This document shows positions 1 to 6,963 of a stretch of DNA of 13,189 nt, one piece after another. The position numbers and the translations under genes were made by a program. Below the pieces are notes generated by a model. That model searched no databases. It saw only the letters and a list, made by a program, of their open reading frames with translations, and had not been told where the DNA came from. Source of the stretch: Stephanodiscus triporus (lineage: Eukaryota; Bacillariophyta; Thalassiosirophyceae; Thalassiosirales; Thalassiosiraceae); the NCBI GenBank assembly GCA_036939755.1, contig JALLAZ010000631.1:1-13189 (forward strand), in the 5' to 3' direction. Position 1 is the first letter of the stretch. Every line of letters starts with the position of its first letter.

Positions 1-10
1 CACAAATTTG

Positions 11-57
11 TGCTTTTGTGTTTTTGTGTTTTTGTGTTTTGTGTCTTTGTGTTTTTG
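11..57. repeat. T/G low-complexity repeat
   Basis: Six or so imperfect tandem copies of a TTTTTGTG-like 6-8 bp unit. The open frame across it is only the translation of this repeat (Phe/Leu/Cys/Val) and is not taken as a gene. Confidence 0.7.
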
Positions 58-80
58 GGAATGCTCCACTCTCTAAGGCT

Positions 81-218
81 GTGATTTCTTTGAGCGTAGA
101 CGTGAAAAACATAGACGTTGGAACACTTTTGATGTTCCTGTTTTTTTCCCTTTTTGGATGGTGTCCTATGTTTCTGGTCAATTTTTGCGTGATTTTGTTG
201 AGCGTAGAGGTAAAAAGC
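81..218. repeat. Imperfect 30-bp direct repeat, 108 bp apart
   Basis: A stretch beginning GTGATTTCTTTGAGCGTAGA at 81 recurs as GTGATTTTGTTGAGCGTAGA at 189, matching at about 25 of 30 positions. The sequence between the copies is T-rich and shows no further clear similarity. It may be an old local duplication. The rest of 219-368 is presumably the upstream region of the gene at 369; no promoter motif is recognisable. Confidence 0.45.
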
Positions 219-368
219 CATCAGCAAGTACGCATGTGCGCATATAGACGCATAGAATAATATTCACATGTCATAATTGCACCTCCTGCCGCGATCTCAT
301 TTGGTTGAGGTGGACGGCATCAATCCTCCGCGGAAGATAACCAAGCTATCGTTGTCGTACCGCACAAT

Positions 369-1773
369 ATGCCGCCGCGTGTCATCAAGCAACGCGGTGG
401 ACGGGCCGTTGTCAGCCAAACTCACCCCGCTGCTACCGCCGCCGCCGCCGCTGCCGCTGCTGCTCGTGTGGGGGCATCCGCTGAAAAAATTAATGGGGGA
501 AAAGTTTCCACTTCTACGCGTGATTCACCATTGCGCGCCGCCAAGACCTTGGCCCAGGAAAAAAATAGTGAAATGTGTCATCATAACCCACGCGCCGCCG
601 TTGCGGAGGAGGCCCCCGACGATGCAGAAGATACGCCAGGCGTTTCGGTCGATTTCACTGATGTTTTAGCCGGCGCTTCCAAGAGCCCTCCCCCGGCGGC
701 ACACCCACCCCTGTGGAACGCATGGTGGTGTGGATCATGTACCGCCCTACATTTTGTCGGTGATGGTGGGGAGTTGACAGGACCCTGTCAAATGTGTCAG
801 GCAATGAGCCCCGTTCGTAACCATGTCATGCTTGACCCGGACGAGCGCGACCAGTTGAGTCGGACGCCGGGACTGTCATATACGGTATTAAACCATCCCC
901 CCTTGTCTACTTCTCGCATTGGGAAAACGAGTGGCATGTTGCCGGCGGATGACAGCTCGAAAAAATCTTCTTCTTCTTCTTCTGTCGGCCTGGAGGATGG
1001 GATGGGATTGAGAACCTGGTCCGAGGAAGATGACGATGACAATTTTGTGGACGGAAAAACTGACCAGGAAGTGGGTAAGTATGGTTTTTTGGAACGCCTC
1101 GAAGTGCGAAGGTCAAAAAACCTCTTACTACGGGTCGGGTAACAATTGAGAAAAGGTTTTCTAGCTACTTCCTAGCAAGTTTCTAGCTACTTTTCCGATT
1201 TTCGCTAGCTTCACACGTGATAAAACGTATGTACGAAAACGGTAAATGTAAAACAAAGCTAGCAACTTAGAGTACTTGGAGTAACTTTTATCTCACTAGC
1301 TTTGTTTTACGTTTACCCTTTTCGTACATACGTTTTATCACGGGTGAAGCTAGCAAAAATCGGAAAAGTAGCTAGAAACTCACTAGGAAGTAGCTAGAAA
1401 CCCTTTTCTCAAGTGTTACCCGACCCGTAGTAACGTTCCAAAATGTCTACGTGGACTCCCAGCACAGACAAGGCTGGTCAGAAACACCAAAAATGACAAC
1501 GACGACAACGATGGAAACGACAATGACAACAACGATGATGGAAATGAAAACAATGACGACAACGATGGAAACGATGATGACTACGACGACAAGTTATGGC
1601 CGGCCTGCAAGGGTAATTATCCAAATACCCATTGCTTTATATGTGCTGCCAATGATGGGAGGGAGTTCTTGAAGATCCCCTCATCTTGCAGTTACGGGAT
1701 GGAAGCACACCATAAACATCATAAGATTTGTTACAAATGTGCAAATGAATTGAACGAGCAAAAGATTGTTTAA
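369..1773 (+). CDS. Zinc-finger/Cys-rich protein, two exons, C-terminus probably frameshifted
   Basis: I do not recognise a named family. Proposed exons are 369-1074 and 1463-1773, giving 338 residues. The donor is GTAAGT at 1075. The acceptor CTCCCAG ends at 1462 and is the only nearby AG that restores the frame. Exon 1 encodes a poly-Ala N-terminal region, a CxxC-x15-CxxC zinc-binding motif (Cys121, 124, 140, 143) preceded by two Trp, loosely like a RanBP2-type finger, then Ser-rich and acidic stretches. Exon 2 continues the acidic character as an Asp/Asn repeat and then becomes Cys/His-rich (Cys284, 293, 296, 311, a His cluster, Cys325, 328), recalling a RING-like fold. A TAA at 1771-1773 cuts this region short, but a neighbouring frame carries on with the same character to 2021. 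Zinc binding is inferred and the function is unknown. The start is the first ATG of the long frame. The splice model needs transcript support. Confidence 0.6.
1075..1462 (+). other. Intron (388 bp, phase 1) filled by a foldback element
   Basis: A consensus GTAAGT donor directly follows the acidic exon-1 coding sequence. Joining to 1463 restores an open frame that is also acidic (Asp/Asn). Removing the foldback element at 1087-1443 would leave only 12 bp on the donor side and 19 bp on the acceptor side, which is too short for an ordinary spliceosomal intron. Confidence 0.6.
1087..1443. mobile_element. MITE-like foldback element with long terminal inverted repeats
   Basis: Two 138-bp arms, 1125-1262 and 1296-1433, are inverted copies of each other with about 8 mismatches and no gaps, around a 33-bp loop. 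The arm ends read TTACTACGGGTCGGGTAACA. Beyond the arms a 10-bp inverted pair, TTTTGGAACG (1087-1096) and CGTTCCAAAA (1434-1443), suggests that the true termini lie further out and that 1097-1124 was gained on the left or lost on the right. There is no coding capacity, so the element would be non-autonomous. I see no target-site duplication, and the transposon superfamily cannot be assigned. High arm identity points to a fairly recent origin or to arm homogenisation. Confidence 0.85.
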
Positions 1774-2021
1774 CAATTGGATGCAATAAGAAGAGGTATT
1801 TACTCACATCAAACTGCAAGAATCATCATAGAAATATTCTGACTGCAGTTGAGGTACCATGCGCATTATGTGGGGAAGCACGGAGTTTGCAGGTTTGCAA
1901 CGTAAATAATGCCAATGGAATGAAAATGTTAGTATGTACCAGGAAACAAAACAATGCATGCTTCTTTGATGCAAGGCGAAGAACACATCTGGAGATCGTT
2001 GCCCTAATCAAAGATCCATGA
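1764..2021 (+). pseudogene. Frame-shifted C-terminal continuation of the Cys-rich gene
   Basis: In the frame one base back from exon 2, the sequence is open from about 1764 to a TGA at 2019-2021 and encodes further paired cysteines. There is Cys-x4-Cys at the junction, then CALCGEA, a Cys about 21 residues before CTRKQ, and a final Cys near FFDARRRTH. The character matches the end of exon 2 exactly where that frame hits a TAA. The simplest reading is that one base is missing near the CAAAAG run at 1759-1764, either as a true mutation or as a sequencing error. A programmed -1 shift is possible but no canonical slippery heptamer is present. A 23-nt GT-AG intron (1768-1790) would also restore the frame but is implausibly short. 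Confidence 0.5.
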
Positions 2022-2159
2022 ATAAAGACGGTGACTATACTAGGGGATTCTGTAGATCTAACAAGTTTAGAAGTGGACCGGACTTTAAACTAAGAAAGTA
2101 AGTCTAACAATTGGATTGAGCATCCTGAATGATCCCCCCTCCATCGTTCCTGCATATTT

Positions 2160-2538
2160 TTGGTTGGTTGTTGTGTAAATCATCGTCAGGCGGCCGCCTA
2201 ACTCCATGATTTGTTATATTTTCTTATTTTTGTTGCCTCATTTGCCACCCCAAACTGCCTGAACTCGTCCCCCCCATACGTTCTGCTGTCGTCACATCTT
2301 GTCATAACACCTCCCCTCATCACTGACACTGTCTTTTGATTGGTTGTTGTGTGTTTCTTCATCTTTTGGGACCGTGATGGTCACGGGGTGCATTGTTTCA
2401 TTTTATTCTTCATGAATCAAATTGCCATCCAAAATGACCGAATCTTGTACCAAATACCCTCCTCATTGCTTGCACTATTTTTGGTTGGTTGTTGTGTAAA
2501 GTAGTGGCTAGGGGCAGCCGCTTAAGGCCGACGCCCGG

Positions 2539-2584
<46 letters not shown>

Positions 2585-2692
2585 GTCGCCCCGTTTGCCG
2601 CAAAATTTCTCCCCATGTGTTCTGCCTCGGGTGCATCTCATCACATAGCCCCCCCCCCACCACCTCAGCCAACCTTTGATTGGCTGTTGTGT
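2160..2692. repeat. Four-copy degenerate tandem repeat (about 145-195 bp unit)
   Basis: The marker TTGRTTGGTTGTTGTGT (copy 4 has one change) occurs at 2160-2176, 2336-2352, 2481-2497 and 2676-2692. Each copy is preceded by a related C-rich stretch, for example CTCATCACTGACACTG, CTCCTCATTGCTTGCAC and CATCTCATCACATAGCC, and a GCCAYCC-like block sits mid-unit. Spacings are 176, 145 and 195 bp, the last lengthened by the CT tract. The copies are too diverged to be recent. Confidence 0.65.
2542..2581. repeat. (CT)20 microsatellite
   Basis: Forty bases of uninterrupted CT dinucleotide lie inside the third unit of the degenerate tandem repeat. Confidence 0.95.
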
Positions 2693-3019
2693 CTATTGAC
2701 AAGAATGGTGGTCACCTAAGGTCGCGGCCCCGCCCATCTCTCAATTTTTTGACGGGTGCCCTTTTGGCGCCCAAAACAAGGGGAAGGAGAATGGTGAGAA
2801 AGAGCCACGCCCCCTAGTGCCTGCACAGGACTCATGGGGAGGTTCCGCGCCGTGATTTGGGGCAGCGGTGGCGGCGGCGGCAGTGGCGATGACATCGATA
2901 CGATGATATAAGCGTGAAGTTGGAAGCAAGATTTTGTGTCTGGGGGGATTAGCGAGGTCACGCCTTCCCTCGAACTTTTGCACAACTCACGTCACGCCAA
3001 GGTATGTAGACATACTTGT

Positions 3020-3155
3020 TGATGTGGGGTAAATAATTGACCCCAAACCTGGTGGTATGTTTTTACCAAACAATTATCTAGTGGCAAAGCTAGATAAATG
3101 ACCCGGAAGTATTTACATACCACCAGGTTTGAGGACGAAAAATGAACCCACATCA
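3020..3155. mobile_element. Small foldback (MITE-like) element
   Basis: Arms 3020-3059 and 3116-3155 are inverted copies. Both ends read TGATGTGGG, the inner 16 bases (CAAACCTGGTGGTATG) match perfectly, and the middle is diverged. The loop contains a second nested inverted pair, TTATCTAG/CTAGATAA. There is no coding capacity and no visible target-site duplication. It may be an old non-autonomous DNA transposon or simply a hairpin-forming sequence. Confidence 0.6.
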
Positions 3156-3535
3156 CGGAAGGAACTAGTATTGCGTCCCCAAACCCAGGTTAAGGGAGAA
3201 TACCATACAATACATGTAGTCAGAAGTGCATAAGGGGGCATTGTTACATAAAATAATAACATGACAACAAAAAGATTGCATCATTCATTTGCAAATCATA
3301 ATGGATACTTCTACTTATGGCCACTCAGACTTTTGGACGCAGGTAGGCATAATCAGACAAAACAGAGAAGGATTCGACTGCTTCCGTGGAAGAGTACGCA
3401 CTTAACTGTTACGCAAAACAAAATCTCCCAGTTCACAGGCACTGCACTAATAGGATCTTCTTCAGATGAGACAACTCATATCTATACTCCCAATTCAACC
3501 ATGTACAACAATTGCCGAACTCATACGTTCCCCGT

Positions 3536-4922
3536 CTAGATAATTTCATTCTCTTCGTGATCCCTCTCTCTTGCTTCTTCCTCCGACAACCAGTTAGGCC
3601 GATCGTGCTCCCGCCCGCTCCTCGCCGTATTCCCATTCTCGGCATCAGAGCTGCCATTCTTGCTACTACCTAATATTCCCAATTTACCGCCACCGGGGGA
3701 AGCCCCATCCCCCACCGGATCGAAACTTCTTACTGGTTCCCTATCCCTCCTGAAGCATAATCCGTAAGGGTCGGCCTTGGGAAGGCAGCACACCATGACC
3801 ATTACGATGGCGTAGAGGATAAGGGCGGCGACGGCATCCTTCCCGCCTACTCCAAGAACGCACGGCTTCTGATTGATGATCTCATTTAGAATATCTCCAT
3901 CGCTGAAAAAAGGTGCGGATTCGGGTGCGCGTGGCGGGGTACGCACGATATAATCCGTTAGGGTCGAAAAGAACTCTTTTTCCACCCCCCACGCAACGAC
4001 TGGACGAACAAATCAACAACCTTCCTCAGCGGACTCACCAATACCTCACGCTGTTGAAGAATAGGAAAGTGACCCCCTGCGACACGCACGCCATGAGGCA
4101 TACGAGGCCGACGATCGACCCCTCGCACGCGCATCTCCATCCGACGATGGTCCCCAGAACGAGGATGATGACTGCCACGGATCCGAATATCGCCGCCGCG
4201 ATCGCGGCGTTCCTCGCGAGCTTTTCCGATTGATTCCCGTCGCTCTCGTCGTCGATCATCCCCTCGACGTCCTCGAACGTCCCCCCCCAGAGGTCGGTGA
4301 TCCACACGGACTTGGTGCCGTCGCAGAAGAGGCCGGATTCGCCGGCCGCGGCCGCGGCCGCCCCGGCCGAGACCGCCCCCGCCGACGAGGCCGACGAGAC
4401 CGCCGAGGCGCTGCCCTGGACGACGGTAGGGGCGGGGACGGAGGCCGGGGGGCGAGTGGCGGAGGGGGATGGCGCCGCCGCGTGAGTAGCGGCGGTCGTC
4501 GTGGTGCCGTTGACATGCGTCGTCGTCGCGGTGCCGTTGGGGTGTGTCGTCGTCGCGGTGCCATTGGGGTGCGTCGTCGTCGCGGTGCCGTTGGCGTGCG
4601 TCGTAGTCATGGTGCCGTTGGCGTGCGTCGTCGTCACGGTGCCGTTGGCGTGTGTAGTCGTCGCGGCGGCATCGCCCTGCGAAGTGCCTTCGTCGGACGG
4701 CATGGCCGTGGAGGGCGGCAACTTCCTAGCGCGATGCCCGCCGCCGCCCTCGGACGACGGGTCCGCGGACGCGAACGTCAGTTGGCGGCGGTCGTCCTTG
4801 TACTGGTGGTTGAACTCTATGAATGCGCAGCTCGTCGCCGACATGATGGACATCACGAGCGCCGACAGGCTGAGTCCGACCAAGACGACGCGATACACGG
4901 TGGAGAAGACGCGACCGACCAT
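3536..4922 (-). CDS. Four-helix membrane protein with a repeated N-glycosylation-sequon loop
   Basis: Exons 4922-4039 and 3902-3536 are joined across a 136-bp intron (donor GTGAGT, acceptor TTTTTTCAG), giving 416 residues. Predicted helices lie at about residues 12-35, 239-262, 269-289 and 317-335, giving a tetraspan layout with a long first loop and an acidic/Arg-rich C-terminal tail of about 80 residues. Helix 1 ends in SATSCAFIEF. The first loop holds six 9-residue repeats (residues 87-140, TTTHxNGTx), each with an N-G-T sequon, then a Ser/Ala/Pro-rich stretch and a segment around FCDGT and DLWGGTF before helix 2. I infer a glycosylated, mucin-like lumenal or extracellular loop. I recognise the general shape from unnamed diatom membrane proteins but no function is known. 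The acceptor was chosen because it keeps the frame and has the best pyrimidine tract. An alternative donor (GTGAGG, 4051) with a downstream AG would instead insert FFSTLTDYIV. Confidence 0.8.
4504..4665. repeat. 27-bp coding minisatellite, six copies
   Basis: Six head-to-tail 27-bp units start at 4504, 4531, 4558, 4585, 4612 and 4639 on the plus strand. Each begins GTGCC(G/A)TTG and encodes, on the minus strand, the sequon-bearing nonapeptide of the membrane protein. Changes between copies fall mostly at third positions or at two variable residues, while Asn-Gly-Thr is kept in all six. Confidence 0.95.
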
Positions 4923-5293
4923 TGTTTGAACCTCTTTTACTGCGTCTAAATTGAGTAGATATCGTATCCTCTTTTTATCGAATGAATATTATGGCATGTG
5001 GATGTTTTGGGGATTTGGATCTTTTGTAGAGTAGGAGTACTTACTTAAGTACAGTAATCCGTAATCCGTACTCTGAAATCCGTACTCCGTATTGCTGTAT
5101 TCTGCAGGAGTACGTACGATACAGATGCCATACGTACCATATCATAAAATAAAAAATAAAAAATAATAATAATCGTGTCTCCGGCGGTAATAAAAAAATA
5201 ATTTTGCCACCATCCATCCCCCACTCAGGCGCACCCGTCCGCACACCCGGCCCTTGATTTAAGCTCCCTCGGCTCCGCCAAATATACATCATC
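4923..5293. promoter_or_regulatory. Divergent (shared) upstream region
   Basis: These 371 bp separate the start codons of the minus-strand membrane-protein gene and the plus-strand bL19 gene, so promoters for both must lie here or overlap it. The region contains AATCCGTA repeats, palindromic GTAC-rich stretches near 5030-5053 and 5108-5139, and an A/T-rich run at about 5143-5173. No TATA box or initiator can be assigned with confidence. Confidence 0.5.
5056..5091. repeat. AATCCGTA octamer cluster
   Basis: Three copies of AATCCGTA (5056-5063, 5063-5070, 5077-5084) and one variant ACTCCGTA (5084-5091) lie in 36 bp of the divergent intergenic region. They could be factor-binding sites or a short minisatellite; nothing in the sequence decides between these. 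Confidence 0.6.
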
Positions 5294-5380
5294 ATGATCC
5301 CGTCCCTGCTCCTGTCCTCACTCCATCGGGCCGCCGCATCCGCGACGACGACCGTCCGTCGTCGTCCCGCGGTCGTCCCT

Positions 5381-5415
<35 letters not shown>

Positions 5416-6625
5416 CGTCCCTCCCCCCATCGTCGTCGGATCGTCGTCCATTGTTATTCCTTCGTATTCGCGATGTGCCACCCCCGACCAGATCGCGAGG
5501 GCGAGGGAACGAATAATCTCGGTGTCGAATCCGCGTTCGCGACGGGGGAATATGCCCGACTCGCGTAATTTCCCGCGATACGCGGGGTTGCCCGTGACGT
5601 CCGACTCCGATCCGCCGGACCCGCGCAGGCCCACGCCGACGACGACGCCGGGGGGGTACACCCTGTACCCCTCCAAGACCAGGTACGACACCGGCGTCGA
5701 GCCGTCGGACATGCCCTACCTCCACCATCGTCCGGACGGCGATCATCCCCGAGACGTCGGGGGGAGGACGAAGTTCCGCAGTCCGCGCAAGCGCGCGTCG
5801 AAGCTTTTCCACGCTCTGCGGACCGAGGCCGAAGTCCTGTCGATGAAATCGAAGCCGGAGGTTTGGGACGTGCCCTTCAGGGTGGGTGACGCGATCGAGC
5901 TCGGGATATTGGACGACGGAGGCGCGTCGAACGCGAACAACAAGAGGCTCGATCACGTCCGGGGGGTGGTCCTGGGGCGGATCAACAGGGGACTGGACAC
6001 TTCGATATACCTGAAGGACGTGCTTTACGGTGAGAGAGGTATTGGCCTGGGGCGAGTAACATCGGAGTCGGACCGACCCCGTCCGTGTTTATTTTTTTAT
6101 CACTCTCGTTAAATTTCTCGCTCTTCTCCGCGCATTGCTTATACTTCGACGCCGGAACCGTCGGTTCGACTGGCTCGCGTGTTCGTTTTATGAAATATTA
6201 TTACGCCGAATTTCTCCCTTGATGTACCATTCTTCCAACAGGGGAGCACGTGGAACGCAAGATCAAGCTTCACAGTCCGATGGTCAAGACGCTGAAAGTC
6301 CTCGAGGAGGGATTCGTCAACAGGGGGAAGAAGAAGGGGAAGAGGATCAAGAGGGCGAAGCTTTATTACTTGAGGGATCGGGGCATGGAGGGTGAGTGCG
6401 ATAGATAGTAGATTGTTTTACTTTATGTTGTAAATGTACAAGGTGGTCGATATTTTATGCCGTTTCGTTTGTCGGCTCTTGGGTCCGCCCGTTCAATTTG
6501 CTCGCCGTTGTTTCGTCGGCGTTTCTTGTCGTTCGCCTTCGTCCGTCGTCTCTTACCCCCAGTGCGTTCTTTCCTCGTTTTCATCATGTATGGTAGAAAC
6601 TCGCGTAACCAAGGTGGACAGGTAG
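5294..6625 (+). CDS. Organellar (probably mitochondrial) ribosomal protein bL19
   Basis: Three exons, 5294-6029, 6242-6391 and 6597-6625, give 304 residues. Donors are GTGAGA and GTGAGT; acceptors are TTCCAACAG and ATGGTAG. The bL19 domain begins near residue 195 with FRVGDAIELG, continues through RGVVLGRINRGLDTSIYLKD and VERKIKLHSPMVK, and ends RAKLYYLRDRGMEETRVTKVDR-stop (written here in overlapping parts). These are the hallmark motifs of the family (VGD start, NRGL core, HSP, AKLYYLRD). bL19 sits at the interface between the large and small ribosomal subunits. About 190 residues precede the domain. The first 45 are Ser/Arg/Ala-rich with no acidic residue, as in a mitochondrial presequence; a plastid location cannot be ruled out. 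A TCG/GTC tract encodes nine consecutive Ser in that leader. The gene is divergent from the membrane-protein gene and convergent with the next one. Confidence 0.9.
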
Positions 6626-6963
6626 ATAGTGTGTGGGGACATCGAAAATTCATTGGAACGGTGGTGGGGACTAAGCAAATATTTCACGTGAAAAGGCCGC
6701 ATTATTGGAGAGAAGTCCATCTCTTGATGTGTATAAAAGTTAAAAAGTATGTGAAATATTTTCCGCGCCGTCACTCTATCTGCCGACGGCGAACTTATTC
6801 TTCGACGTTTGCGGTCCTCAATTGTAACCGACGTATGAGATTCATGTAGCTGTTTTTTGCACAAATAAAAGCCTTAAATGTCATTTCGCCACAATAGGCG
6901 CAGTGAGTCGTTCGAGGTTATGGGGGGAGAGAGAGAGAGCCCTCTTCTTCAACTCAAGATAAT
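6626..6963. other. Convergent intergenic region (3' ends of two genes)
   Basis: The region lies between the bL19 stop and the stop of the minus-strand gene at 6964. An AATAAA hexamer at 6864-6869 could serve bL19 polyadenylation. A TTCACGTGAA palindrome lies near 6684. No gene is evident. Confidence 0.5.

Larger units (their letters stand above)
2022..3535. other. Gene-free intergenic stretch rich in repeats
   Basis: No convincing coding sequence is present. Open frames here come from the CT microsatellite, from homopolymer C runs, or have no coding character. The stretch holds the tandem repeat at 2160-2692, the CT tract and the foldback at 3020-3155, each listed separately. Positions 3156-3535 show nothing recognisable and should include the 3' untranslated region of the minus-strand gene that ends at 3536. 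Confidence 0.6.

Noticed and set aside
1768..1790. A 23-nt GT-AG intron that would repair the Cys-rich frame
   Set aside because: Introns this short are known only in special genomes, the other introns here are 136-388 bp, and the frameshift reading recovers an extra Cys pair that this intron would remove.
2410..2719. Open frames on both strands over the CT tract (Ser/Leu or Arg/Glu repeats)
   Set aside because: They are artefacts of the dinucleotide repeat and have no coding signal outside it.
3261..3539. Plus-strand 92-codon open frame overlapping the end of the membrane-protein gene
   Set aside because: No motif, ordinary AT-rich intergenic composition, and it lies in the expected 3' untranslated region of the opposite gene.
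4230..4949. Plus-strand Arg/Gly/Val-rich open frames opposite the membrane-protein gene
   Set aside because: They mirror the GC-rich minisatellite of the minus-strand exon; the minus-strand protein has helices, sequons and consensus splice sites.
5041..5956. Minus-strand open frames opposite bL19 exon 1
   Set aside because: They are Arg/Asp-rich translations of the TCG/GTC repeats antisense to a well-supported ribosomal protein exon.
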